Assembly (NCBI GenBank): GCA_033063855.1
Contig: CP093830.1
Coordinates: forward strand, 2,852,854-2,916,853
From: Smittia aterrima
Lineage: Eukaryota; Arthropoda; Insecta; Diptera; Chironomidae
Reading direction: 5' to 3'
Length of the DNA: 64,000 nt
Of this stretch, positions 24,029 to 34,981 are shown one piece after another. Within the stretch, counting starts at the first letter, position 1; every line of letters starts with the position of its first letter. The notes beneath the pieces were generated by a model. It worked only from the letters and a program-made list of their open reading frames with translations. It did not search any database and was not told the DNA's origin. The position numbers and the translations under genes were made by a program.

Positions 24029-24303
24029 GTTTCCTCAAAACCGTCGATTTTGCTTTTATTTGTCACAAACTTTTGAGAGAGCAATCTTCTTTCAGCTTTC
24101 TTCTTCTCACCTTGAAATGAATCTATTGTTTGACAAAGTAGTTCTAAACAGCTGATTCAAACACATATGTCGCCCTCATTGTTATCTATCGCGACGATAG
24201 CGATAACAGTTCAATAAAACTGAATGATTAGCCACAATCTGAAATTTTCGTTACCGAAGAGTTATTTGTGACTCAGCATCGCGTGCAGCAACAGTGCTCC
24301 ACG
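24029..24303. promoter_or_regulatory. Upstream region of SPCA
   Basis: Lies between the ATPsynD poly(A) signal and the first SPCA ATG. It holds an imperfect inverted repeat at about 24178-24210 (GTTATCTATCG against CGATAGCGATAAC) and a CAGCTG E-box near 24150. Probably the SPCA promoter; function is inferred from position. Confidence 0.4.
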
Positions 24304-27300
24304 ATGAATCCATTTAATTCAAGTTTAAATAAGAAAAAGAAGCAATTATATCGTAGAGTTAGCGAAGTATCGATTGAAAGAGTAAGTTCTTAACGTTCTG
24401 AAAGATTCAAATTTTTGTCGTGCGGAATATTTCGTGGGAACATTCTCAGAGAGTCGAGCCGATTTGCAACATGAATTCGTAAAATTGCTGAAAGACGATT
24501 ATTACGTGGAATTAGGGACTTTAATGTAGTTTAATTTAGTGGAGAATCATGAACAGTAACAAGAGCGGCATAACACATAATCAGAAATATGAGCAAGTTT
24601 CGCAAAGTGATGATAAAAGTGAAATCATAATTTTCCAAACTAATAAGAAAATCTCTGTGAGTTGTTATTTTTTACTGATAATAAATTCCAAAATCGCTTT
24701 CGTGGTAAAATTAAAAATCGAACACTTGCGATTAAATGTTCAGGAATACGGTTAAAGGACATTCGTGAGAAGGAAAATTTTAGTGTTGACGTCATGTTGG
24801 AAAATCTAAAAGTTCTTTGTGCAATAATGAATGAAAAGTTTGTAGGAAATTAAAGGACATCCTGCTGCCATAAACCTTTTTGATGTTTGCATTTCATTAC
24901 GACTTTTAAAGCGGAATTCTTCCCTTCTTTCGCATTCATTTCCTTTAAATGAATGTTGGAAAAAAAACTGAAATATTCCGACGAATGTTTGTTTAATTAA
25001 CGACAGCAGAAAAAATAATCTGTGATGTGGAAAAGTACGAATGATGATTTCGTTTTATCAATAACGCAAAAGCTTCTAGAAAAATATAAAGAATTTTCCT
25101 TTGGATTCTCTTTTTCTACAAAGTTAATTTATGGCTCTACATTGTTTAAAGTAGAACATTAAATTTCTTATCAGTCAACTTACACACGGTTCCTGAACAA
25201 ATATTTGAGACCTTAATTTATCTTAATTGGCCCAGTTCTGAGTGTTCTCATTTTCATGAACGAATTTTCCTCGTTCCAATTTTAAGGGCACTTCGTTCGT
25301 GATGATTTCAATGCTTCAATCAATCGATAAGAATTGATTGCCTCAAATGGCTATCTCTCCCTGAATTATGAATGATATAGCGATTGAAGCGAACTATAAT
25401 CGGTCAAGTTGCTATGATGGCAAAAGACTCACGTTGTCTATAGACAATTTCTTCTTATAAGAAGAAAGAAAATCATTTTAGACACGTTAATGAAAAAGTT
25501 TATTCTCAATGTAGGCTGACGGACTAAATTTCGCGAAAGAAATGCTTCTTTCAACCGCGGAGTCAGCGACGTATTCTGCTGCTGAAGTGGAACGTCGATT
25601 GCACAGCAATCTGAGGAATGGACTAACGTGGCAAGAGGCTCTAAGTCGCTCAAAAATTATCGGCTACAATGAACTTCAAGCGCCTGAAGAAGACAGCACT
25701 TTCATGAAATACTTGGAGCAATTCAAGAATCCCTTAATTTTACTGCTATTAGGATCTGCACTCGTTTCTATTATCATGCATCAATTTGACGATGCTATTA
25801 GCATTACAATCGCGATAATTATTGTCGTGACTGTCGCCTTTATTCAAGAATATCGGTCTGAAAAGTCTCTTGAAGAGTTGAAAAAACTCGTTCCGCCAGA
25901 GTGTCATTGGTATGTTTTACGCATTCTTATCTCTCTCGACAAAATGTCTTATCAAATCGTTTTAGCTTTCGAGAAAATCGACTAGACACGTTTTTGGCAC
26001 GTAATTTGGTTCCAGGAGACATTGTTTACCTTTCGGTTGGTGATCGCGTTCCTGCTGATATTCGACTATTTGAGTCAATTGACCTTTCAATTGATGAATC
26101 GAGCTTTACGGGAGAAACTGAGCCAGCAAGAAAAACAACAGAAGTAATGGCATATGTTCCTGGAAGTGGAAAGAATCACAGCAGTATGAGAAACATTGCT
26201 TTTATGGGAACTTTGGTTCGATGTGGCCACGGTAAAGGAATTGTCGTGAGCACAGGAGAGCAAAGTGAGTTCGGAGAAGTATTCAAGATGATGCAGGCCG
26301 AGGAAGCGCCAAAGACTCCTCTACAGAAGTCAATGGATATTCTTGGAGCTCAGCTCAGTTTCTATTCATTTTGTATCATCGGCTTGATCATGCTGCTTGG
26401 TTGGCTACAAGGCAAAGCTCTCACAGAAATGTTCACGATTTCCGTGAGCTTAGCAGTTGCTGCGATTCCTGAAGGCTTACCAATTGTCGTGACTGTTACG
26501 CTTGCCCTCGGCGTGATGAGAATGGCAAAGCGGAACTGTATTGTCAAGAAACTCCCGACGGTAGAAACTCTTGGCTGTGTCAATGTGATTTGCAGCGATA
26601 AGACAGGAACTATCACGAAGAATGAAATGACAGTGACAACTATTATTAGTTCTGATGGATTTTTGGCTGATGTTACTGGAGCTGGCTACAACGACAATGG
26701 CGAGATTCATATTCGTGAATGTGGTAACATGGAAATCGCCAAGAACAGCATCAATCAAATCATCGAAGTTGGAGCAGTTTGCAACAACGCTGTGATTCAA
26801 GGAGAAGTTCTTCTTGGGACTCCAACTGAAGGCGCTCTCCTTGCAGTGGCAATGAAAAATCAAATGTACACAATTGGCGACAAATACATGCGAACCAGAG
26901 AATATCCATTCAGCTCTGAGCAGAAAATGATGGCAGTTTCAGTTGTTCCACGATACAGTGCCAACAATAACAAAGAAGAACTGTTTTTCGTCAAAGGCGC
27001 GATTGAAATGGTTTTGCCACAATGTTCCAAGTTCTTCTACAACGGACAAATTATGACGCTCTCAAAACAGAGCGAGTCGGAGTATCTCTCAGAAGCTTAC
27101 GAAATTGGTAGAAAAGGATTGCGTGTGTTGGCACTTGCTAAAGGTCGTTCGCTCAACGATTTGGTTTATCTTGGACTTGTCGGCATTACCGATCCTCCTC
27201 GTCCTTTGGTGAGAGAATCAATCGAAATACTGAATCGAAGTGGAGTTAGAGTCAAGATGGTGACTGGCGATGCACAAGAAACTGCAGTTGCTGTTGGTGA

Positions 27301-29522
27301 GTTCAAATAAAAAACTTTTAAATTAAATTTTTTCAATTTCCTGTTTGAAATTTATTTGCGATGCTTTTCATGGAATGTTCCTAAGATGCGACAATTTATT
27401 TTTCTATTAGTGGCTGGTTTCGAATTGATTTTCATATTCATGTTCGCCTGTCAAGTAGCTCAATGGACTTTTATGATGAAGCGAAACTTTGGGAAGAGAT
27501 GGAAGTGTAATTTTGGGGAGAGAGATTTCTTTTGTGTAGTGCGAGACTTGAGCGACTGGAACCTTTTTGATAACTTCCTTCTCGACCTCAACTGTCTTAA
27601 CGATTGGAATGTGTCTAATAACTTCGTAAGGCTTTGCAACTTCAACTGTTTTAATAACAGGAATTTCCTTGATGACTTCAATCTCTTTAATGATCTCAAC
27701 TGGAACCTCAACTGTTCTGATGACTTCGACTTCTTTGATTACTTCTTGCATGACCGGGATATATTTGATAATTTCAATTTCTTTGATGACCTCGACTGAA
27801 ATTTAAATTTTAGTTGAATGTTTACAAATGCTTAAGTAATGTTTACCTGGAACGGTAATCGTCTTGATGATTTCTACTGGCTTGATGACTTCAACCTTTT
27901 GAATGACGGGAACATGCTTTACGATCTCGACAATCTTAGGATGATCAACAAACTCTACAGGAGTCTTGTCACCAAAACTACCAACTTTCTTGAAGAGTTT
28001 TGGCAACCACTTCTTCTTCTTGAACAATTTAGCGTCGGTTGATCCGCTGATAATCGCAGCAACGAGGATAAATCCAAAAATCGTAATCTATTGAGGATGA
28101 AACTTTTAAATTGCACTTCAAATATTTAACTGCTCAACAAACCGGCTTCATCTTGTTAGATATTTGAACTGATTTGCTACTTGTGCTAGGATTGAATGTT
28201 TAAACTGAATTGAATGATTTCTGTTGTTTCTATTTTGCTTTTATACTCTCTTCGGGAACCCTTTGCACTTCTTCAATTTTCTCCCCAAATATTTGCGAAA
28301 AGAAATGTGACATTGAAGAAATCGGGTTTATAAGAAAGTCCATCGAAACATTTCTTAATAATCTTAACTTTCGTTTTCCAGCTCACCTAATCGGCTTGGA
28401 CACAATTCATCAGCAAGCAATCAGCGGTCATGAGATCGACCAGATGAATGAGATGCAACTCGAAAAAATTATCAACAATGTCAGCGTATTTTATCGTGTC
28501 ACACCAAAGCACAAACTAGCGATTGTCAAGGCGCTTCAACACACTGGAAACATTGTAGGCATGACTGGTGATGGAGTCAACGATGGCGTGGCTTTGAAAC
28601 GAGCTGATATTGGCATTGCGATGGGTAAAAATGGCACAGACGTTTGTAAGGAAGCTGCTGATATGATTCTTGTCAATGATGATTTCCATACGATTATGTA
28701 AGTTTACTTAAAAACATTTCAATTTCTCTTTTTCAACAATATTTTTCTTTAATTAAATAACAGCGCCGCAATCGAGGAAGGCAAAGGAATTTTCTACAAC
28801 ATCAGAAACTTTGTCCGTTTCCAGTTGAGTACATCAATCGCAGCTCTCTCCTTAATCACTTTGTCACAAATGATGGGAATTCCTAATCCACTAAATGCTA
28901 TGCAAATATTGTGGATCAACATCATCATGGATGGTCCCCCAGCGCAATCGCTTGGTGTTGAGCCAGTCGATCAAGACGTTTTGAAGCGTAAACCACGAAA
29001 CGTCAAGGAACCGATGATCTCAAAGTCTCTGATCATAAATGTTTTACTGTCAGCGGGTCTCATTATACTAGGAACACTTTATGTGTTTCAACGAGAGATG
29101 GAAGATGGATCTGGTGGCAGAACAAAACGAGACACGACTATGACTTTCACGTGTTTCGTTCTGTTTGATATGTGGAATGCTCTTAGTTGTCGATCACAAA
29201 CTAAAAGTGTTTTTCAAGTGAGTTTGGGAATCAAATAATTGAAGACAAAGTTTACATTTCGTTTTTTCTCAAACAGATTGGACTCTTCTCCAACAAAATG
29301 TTTTTGTTAGCGGTCGGATTCTCGCTGATTGGACAACTCCTGGTGATTTACTTTCCTCCTTTGCAAATGGTGTTTCAAACTGAAGCGCTCACAGGAGCTG
29401 ACATCGTCTTTTTGCTCGTCTTGACATCATCAGTGTTCATCGTCTCGGAGCTTAAGAAATATTTTGAGCGAGCCATGGATCGCAGAGCTATTAAAAAGCA
29501 TTCCGACCTTGACTTCGTATGA
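24304..29522 (+). CDS. SPoCk: Secretory-pathway Ca2+/Mn2+-transporting P-type ATPase (SPCA)
   Basis: Predicted 939-residue pump from six exons: 24304-24381, 25515-25909, 25966-27296, 28382-28697, 28764-29217 and 29277-29522. SPCA pumps load Ca2+ and Mn2+ into the Golgi. Close to human ATP2C1 throughout: the cation-transporter N-terminus, the M1-M2 segment FKNPLILLLLGSALVS, the actuator TGET motif, the M4 region AIPEGLPIVVTVTLALG, the phosphorylation site CSDKTGTITKNEMTV (Asp369), then hinge TGDGVND (Asp665) and M6 NIIMDGPPAQSLGVEP. Length agrees with family (~920-950). The 1085-bp third intron contains a separate antisense gene. An in-frame optional exon at 24540-24656 offers a longer or different N-terminus. 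Odd: the hinge reads VNDGVALKRADIG where almost all relatives have VNDAVALKAADIG. A poly(A) signal is at 30284-30289. Confidence 0.95.
24540..24656 (+). other. SPoCk: Optional or alternative N-terminal exon of SPCA
   Basis: Starts after an acceptor-like TTTAATTTAG and ends at a GTGAGT donor (24657). It is open throughout and in phase 0 with both exon 1 and exon 2. Read as a cassette exon it adds 39 residues (protein 978). Read as an alternative first exon from the ATG at 24549 it gives a 949-residue form beginning MNSNKSGITHNQ. Drosophila SPoCk is known to make isoforms with different N-termini sent to different organelles, which makes this plausible. No transcript evidence here. Confidence 0.5.
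27407..28151 (-). CDS. Secreted Val/Ile/Lys/Glu 11-residue repeat protein nested in SPCA intron
   Basis: Predicted 212-residue protein from three exons (28143-28151, 27847-28087, 27407-27795), wholly inside SPCA intron 3 and on the opposite strand. The first coding exon is 9 nt (MKP), a layout common in insect cuticle-type genes. The mature start follows a signal peptide (ITIFGFILVAAIISGSTDA) and a lysine-rich stretch (KLFKKKKWLPKLFKK). The core, about residues 45-170, is ~11 copies of an 11-residue unit built on V-E-V-I-K-x-I-P-V-I-K, alternating hydrophobic and charged residues as in beta-strands. The C-terminus has LPKITLPSLPKVSL and a His/Glu tail. I know of no enzyme family here; an extracellular structural role is inference. 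It has its own TATA box and initiator. Confidence 0.85.
28203..28245 (-). promoter_or_regulatory. TATA box and initiator of the nested gene
   Basis: On the minus strand TATAAAAG occupies 28238-28245 and an initiator-like TCAGTT lies at 28203-28208, about 32-37 nt downstream, normal spacing for an insect core promoter. This supports independent transcription of the nested gene from within the SPCA intron. Confidence 0.65.
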
Positions 29523-31904
29523 CAATCGCAATCAAACGATGAAAGAAAAAAACAAGTAAAAAAAAACTAAAAAAAAATTGAAAAAAACTTGAAAATCTTA
29601 AAAAAATGTTTTCCGGTTGGATTTTTTCTTCAGAAAGCTTTTCATGAAATTGGTCACTTCATAAGCGACTGAGTGAAACCCTTCCGCAGCTCGACCAACT
29701 TCGATAAGAAGTTTAAGTTATTTAATTATTATTTTATTATTTATTAAGCTGATAAAGGAACGAAAGAAATTTACGCAGGTTTTAGTTTTAATTGAATTTT
29801 CCAAATGAGATTTTTTCGTGTTTCCATTCTGAAACGAAAACTCTAAAATTTCTTATTGCGTTGCTTCAGGGAAGGAAAAGAGTAGATTAAATTATTTCTG
29901 GAGTTCGAATCTTAGATTATGCAAAAGCAAATCTTTATGAGCTAATTTTAAATAGTGATTACATCGAATCACGTTCCTTTCCATTTTATTCTTTGCCATA
30001 ATCGATATTTGATTGAAGTCATTTTGGAAAACGTCAGTTGAACTGAGAAAAATTAATTTAAACATACATATCTGTAAGATGGAGACTAATATTTATTGAT
30101 TTCTTTGACAAGATGAAACTTGCTGTAAAAACTTCTTTGCTTCCCCCAAATTTCTATTTGTGCCTCTACGAAATCTTTGCTTTCTCATTCCTAATTGAAA
30201 ATTTCTTTTTATTTTCTTGGCTTTCTGCTGATTCCTTGAAGTCATCGATAAGCGAAATCTCTGTTTAGTTTATAATGTGTGACAATAAAAGTTTAGCTTC
30301 GACGAGGAAAAAGCATTTTTTCGTTGACGAAATGAAGTCTGGAATGAAAAGTTATTTTTAAATGGCGACAGTTGAACTATTTACACTCGAAAAAGGATTT
30401 TAATTAAGTGAAATATATTTATGCGTCCTATGCACTTCCTATAGCTAATTTTAATCAAACTTTCATTCATTTCAACTTCAAGAAATCTAACTTTTTGAAC
30501 CGAGAACTTCAGAGTATTATTTTATTTAAAGGAAATAGATGTTTAACATTACTCGATAAAAATTGAAAAAGACGAACATTCATTGACACATTTTTCTAAA
30601 ATTGAATAAAAAAAAATTCACCTAAAGAGTGAGTTCTCGATATTCGCTTACAAAATAATTGGAAGGACTTGAATACGCGCTCAAGAAGAAAAATCCTCAA
30701 AAACTCAAATCGATATCATTGAAGAAATAGGCTCAAGCATAGCATAGCATTGTAATACGCTAAATGTGTTAATCATAATTGTGATAAAATATTGTAATCG
30801 TCATGTTTTTATGTTATCGGTGTTTAACATTTTTCATCAAACATTTTTGCAGTTGATGATTGGAATAGTGAGCAAGAGATTTTTGGATTATAGACAGGTC
30901 CACGAACTGTCGTTGCCTGGAAAGTTCTCGCTCAAATCAAAATTATTTTCGTACATAAACATCAGCATCAGATTTTTGTGTGCACCATTGCGAAATCTTA
31001 AGGGAAAACATTTTTATACATGAAAATTATCAATAAAAAAATAAAAGTTAATTGCCACTTAAAATAAGTAAACACAATAGTTCAGCTTTATAACTAAAGG
31101 GAGAGAACAGCTTATGGAGAAAGTGAATTGATGAAAGGATCTCACATTAAAATTCTTGTCTATTTAATCTCATTTTCTAATGATATTTAATTTTTCACAA
31201 AGTTCTGTTGAAATTGAACCGAAAACATTTTAAAATTTGATACAAAAACTTTTAGCATAAAACACCAAAAGAATAATACGAAATCAAAGGCAATAGAAAT
31301 TAATAACGAAAAATGATTTTTATTTGCACAATCTCCACTTCACGATATTTCCACTTCAAAGAAGCTTTCAGCATCAACAGATTAGTTCAAAAGATCATTT
31401 TAATGTCGTCCAATAATTGGAGTCCAGTTAAGAAAGTAATTGAGTTCGTGCAATTTCTCGACAGATTTTTAATTCACACGTCAATCGGCTTTAAAGTTTT
31501 TATACACAATCCCGAGAGTGAAACCATTCAAATAATTTATGAAAACTTGAAAGTTTCTTTTCTATTGATAAAAAACATGTAATCAAAGAGTTCTGTGTAA
31601 GGCGAAAGTTTTCATCCTAATATTTAAATGAAGCTTTCCTTAAGATTACAAAAAAATATTCAGCAAATAAATTTTTCACGTTCTTTGCAGCAAAGATGCT
31701 TTCTTCTAACGAAAATATTTGGAATAAAAAAAATTAAAAATGATGAAAATTGAAAATTCGGTTTTTAATTTAATTTCAGCAACTTTCCTCGTTTAATTTT
31801 ATTTTATGTTCAATTGGAATTCAATCTTTATCTTTTCAGTTTCAAAGTGTTCGTTACTTTGTTTAGAAGACTCGACGAATCTTTCTAAATGCAAAATAAT
31901 TAAC
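29523..31904. other. SPCA 3' UTR and gene-free interval
   Basis: A-rich runs follow the SPCA stop, and AATAAA at 30284-30289 gives a probable 3' UTR of ~770 nt. A short tandem AGCAT/AGCATAGCAT run is near 30735. Short open frames at 30766-31023 and 31313-31582 show no family signal, no splice partners and AT-driven composition, so they are not called. The right end is downstream of the MBF2-like gene. Confidence 0.5.
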
Positions 31905-32366
31905 TTAAACTCCAAATATTTGATAATCGTAACTGATGTATGCTGTGTTCCAAGCCTCAACGACGACTTGAATATTTCGCTGCCCGATTCCTCCGGAGAC
32001 GACGTAGCCTCGTCCATAAGTTCCATTATCTTGATTGATCAAAATTTGAATGAAAGTGACGATAGCACCAGAGCCATTGACAGGATACCAGATTCTTAAT
32101 TCAAGATTGTCTTTAGATGGATATTGAGCCCAGCCATTGTTAGCTCCAACAAGGCGATCGTTGGTTTGTCTTCTTCCAAGAGTGTACCAGTTCTGATTTA
32201 ATCGAGCGTTTCTGCTCACCTCGAGCTCAGTCACAGTGACATTAGGATGTTGGATTCGGAATTGTTCGATGCTTTTGATAACTTGAAAATTAACCAAACT
32301 GTGTTTTGTATCGTCGGCGGCGACAACTAAACCGATCAGAGCGCTAATTAATAAAGCAAACTTCAT
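31905..32366 (-). CDS. MBF2-like small secreted protein
   Basis: Single-exon, 153-residue protein. Residues 1-17 form a signal peptide (MKFALLISALIGLVVAA). The mature part matches the insect MBF2 family (named for a silkworm transcription cofactor, though most members are secreted). It has a beta-rich core with ELRIWYPVNGSGAIVTFIQI, then a GxGYVVSGGIGQRNIQVVVE stretch and an aromatic C-terminal strand. NGSG and NVTV are possible N-glycosylation sites. Function in flies is largely unknown. The start is supported by a TATA-like element and initiator about 20-55 nt upstream. Confidence 0.85.
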   Translation of the reverse strand: MKFALLISALIGLVVAADDTKHSLVNFQVIKSIEQFRIQHPNVTVTELEVSRNARLNQNWYTLGRRQTNDRLVGANNGWAQYPSKDNLELRIWYPVNGSGAIVTFIQILINQDNGTYGRGYVVSGGIGQRNIQVVVEAWNTAYISYDYQIFGV

Positions 32367-32384
32367 TTTGAGACAGCGAGAGAT

Positions 32385-32422
32385 AACTGATTGATACGAA
32401 GCGATACGCTGCGCTTTTAAAT
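32385..32422 (-). promoter_or_regulatory. Core promoter of the MBF2-like gene
   Basis: On the minus strand a TATA-like TTTAAAAG lies around 32414-32422. An initiator TCAGTT is at 32385-32390, about 30 nt downstream, leaving a leader of only ~20 nt before the ATG at 32366. Confidence 0.55.
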
Positions 32423-32783
32423 AAATTTCTTAAACCCTTCAGTTTATGAGAACGGGAACAAATACTTCACTTAAGTGCTTCTTCCAATTTTTTATTGCAT
32501 TGCGTTTTTCTGTAGAAATCAATAAATGTTTGTATTCTGCGGTCACTAAAATCTTTATCAAGCATTCGACGGGTTCAGTGTGCTTAACACATTCACAAAA
32601 CTATTTTGTAATTTGTTTTGTTTAGACAAAGCTGCTAATTAACTGACGTGGGTCTTTAAAATGATCTAAATATTTCTTTCATTATCCTAAGTTAATGGAT
32701 TCTTTCTTTCTTCTGAAAATCTTTCTTTTTTTCATTAGAATTTTGATATTCGTCGTGAGCAAACGTAAACTTTTCTTTTCAAA
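32423..32783. other. Intergenic gap, MBF2-like to DM4/DM12 A
   Basis: A 361-bp divergent spacer with AT-rich sequence. It probably holds the promoter of the downstream DM4/DM12 gene. No ORF or repeat of note. Confidence 0.4.
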
Positions 32784-33609
32784 ATGTGTTTTAAGAATTT
32801 ATATTCGATTGTTATTCTTATCTGTGTCGCGATAAATTGTCCTGTTGCTCAAATCATTTTTCCTGCTGGGTCTGGAATTGGAATTTTAGTTGCACTCGCT
32901 GTGCCTGTTGACCTAGAAGAGCAAGCCGTATTCATGTCTTACAATTTCGAGTGCAATTATGGGATGCCGACGATACCGACACATATCACTACTGGTCCAC
33001 TAAACAGGGTGAGAAACCTTTCTCGCTGATTTAAAATTTGAAGTGAACTGATCGAGTTTTTAGTTGGGCCTTAACCAACCCTTTCCGGCAGTTGAGGTAG
33101 CGAGAGAATTGAATGAATTGCTAGAAGATGAAGAAACGACGACTGAGTTTTCGGAAGACACTTCAAACATCGTAAAGCGGAGCTTTAATGAAGATAAAAT
33201 TATCTTCACTAGACGAGGATTTTACGAATTAATTGAGAGTCGACTGACTTTAGAGTTGAGTTTAGAAGTTTATTTATTTTAATTTTATTCTAATGTTGAT
33301 TTCTTGCAGAGGCAGAATTAATGGCAAAAAGTGTTTGCTTCTTGCAATTTGCGAAACAGCAAAATATCCTTTTCTCGAAAGCAACGGAGTTATCGGACAC
33401 ATTCTTCACGTTATTCTAACGTTTGTTGTTAATTCCATTTATGAAATAAAAGTTTCATTCCATTTATTCACAGACCATCATCATCGATGAACGAAAACCT
33501 TCCGTCAGAATATGAGAAAGCTGAAAACTTCGGATCTTCAGGAGATTGCAGAAAATATGAACAGCACTGCGAGTTTAATGTTCTCAATTTGTTCTCTAAA
33601 TTATTTTAA
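32784..33609 (+). CDS. DM4/DM12 family secreted protein A
   Basis: Predicted 220-residue protein from four exons: 32784-33008, 33064-33254, 33310-33420 and 33474-33609. An N-terminal signal peptide (YSIVILICVAINCPVA) leads into the family opening FPAGSGIGILVALAVPV, then VFMSYNFECNY. A variable acidic linker follows (LEDEETTTEFSEDT). The conserved C-terminal half has KKCLLLAICETAKYPF, VIGHILHVILTPSSS and a paired-cysteine end (GDCRKYEQHC). DM4/DM12 is an insect-specific cysteine-containing family of unknown function. It is followed 319 bp later by a paralog in the same orientation. The third exon donor and phase were chosen to preserve the family core. Confidence 0.88.
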
Positions 33610-33928
33610 ATAAAATAAAATTAAATTACAAATATCTTTCACATTTGATAACATTCCAGGTCTTTCTCGTAACTGAGAGAAGCTGAAGCTTTCCACAGTT
33701 TTGATCTCACGCACTTTTCAGTTTCCACTTCTATTTTTGACGTGATCTATTTTTAAGTTTCATCAGAATGTTATAAATTTAATTAACGCAATGTCGGTCA
33801 GTATTTTGTCTTCGGAGAAATTGGTCTAATTTGATTTATTTGTCTCTTCTCATCTGCTATCCCGTCATGTTTTCTTTTCATTAGACTTTTCACTCTTGTC
33901 CGAATCAAACGTATAATAAATATTGAGA

Positions 33929-34858
33929 ATGACTCGAGTGAGTTTTTGGAGTGTTTCTTTAACATTTTTGCTGTTTAGTGTCAAAGTGAATCGATCAGAG
34001 GAAGTGACTAAGAATGAAAGTCAAGCAATAGATTCAGCAAGATTTGTTCCTCCTCCGCCGCCCATAGCTCCATCGCTACTTTTTCCAGTTAACTCGGCTA
34101 CTGGCATTTTAGTCGCGATCGCTATACCTGTGCCTCTCCCAGACCAATCAGTTTTCGTCTCGTACAATTTTGAAATTAATTACAACATGCCAAATGCTCC
34201 ATCGGATTCAATCAACGGTCCACTTAATCGGGTGAGAAGTTTGTTTTCATTTTTAATAACTCAGAACTTAAGGAGAAACTTTCTTTAGTTGAAACTCAAT
34301 GAAGCGTATCCAGCTGTAAATCCAAGTGCTGGTGGATCTGTCGATGATTCTATTGCGAGAAATATAAACGAAGAATTGGCTGATGACGAAGAAACGACTG
34401 AACTGTCAGAGACTTCGAGGAGAGCACGAAGTGTAAATGAAAATAAATTAGTCTTCACACGTCGTGGAACATATCGATTGCTTGAGAGTAGACTAAATGC
34501 GTGAGTTGATTGAGACAAGAAGAAGATTTCGATAAAGTTAAAATTATTTTAGGAACCTCATCAAAGGGAAAACTTGTCTGCTCCAAGCAATTTGCGAAAC
34601 TGCGAGATATTCCTTTCTCGAAAGCAACGGAGTCATCGGTCACGTCATTCACGTGCTTTTAACGTAACAAAAGTTTTCCCGTTATAAAATGAATTGCGAT
34701 CATTCTGCTCTTTAATTCTCAGACCATCTTCATCAATGAACGAGAATCTTCCTCCAGAATATCTTAGAGCGGAAATTAATGGCAAGTCTGGGAATTGTTG
34801 GAAATATGAAAAGAACTGCAACTTCAATATTCTCAATGTCATTTCAAAGATTGTTTAA
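33929..34858 (+). CDS. DM4/DM12 family secreted protein B
   Basis: Predicted 253-residue protein from four exons: 33929-34231, 34289-34500, 34553-34663 and 34723-34858. It begins with a signal peptide (VSFWSVSLTFLLFSVKV), then a proline-rich insert (FVPPPPPIAPS) absent from copy A. The family core follows: LFPVNSATGILVAIAIPVPL, VFVSYNFEINY, TCLLQAICETARYSF, VIGHVIHVLLTPSSS and CWKYEKNC. Exons 3 and 4 have exactly the same lengths as in copy A (111 and 136 nt) and all intron phases match, which shows tandem duplication. The TTG at 33923 is in frame but the ATG at 33929 is the start. It is convergent with the pseudokinase gene (stop codons 123 bp apart). Confidence 0.88.
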
Positions 34859-34875
34859 AAAATCAGGATCGCAAT

Positions 34876-34895
34876 AATAAATTTACGTTTTTATT
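34876..34895. terminator. Facing poly(A) signals, DM4/DM12 B and pseudokinase
   Basis: AATAAA (34876-34881, + strand) follows the DM4/DM12 B stop. TTTATT (34890-34895), AATAAA on the minus strand, follows the pseudokinase stop. They are 14 nt apart, so the two 3' UTRs probably overlap slightly. Confidence 0.5.
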
Positions 34896-34981
34896 AAATC
34901 TCATTCTTGACTTTGAATTTTCATTTTACAACAGAAATAAATAAGCAGAGTAGCATCCTTGCTGATTTAAATAGAAATATT

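Noticed and set aside
27356..27799. 147-codon plus-strand ORF rich in Asn, Asp and Phe inside the SPCA intron
   Set aside because: It is the antisense of the repeat exon of the nested gene; the complement of the V/I/K/E codons gives Asn/Asp/Phe repeats. It has no splice or family support.
29885..29935. GTTCGAATC resembling a tRNA B box
   Set aside because: No matching A box, acceptor stem or anticodon arm could be built around it.
31313..31582. 89-codon plus-strand ORF
   Set aside because: AT-rich, no domain, no promoter elements; likely chance.
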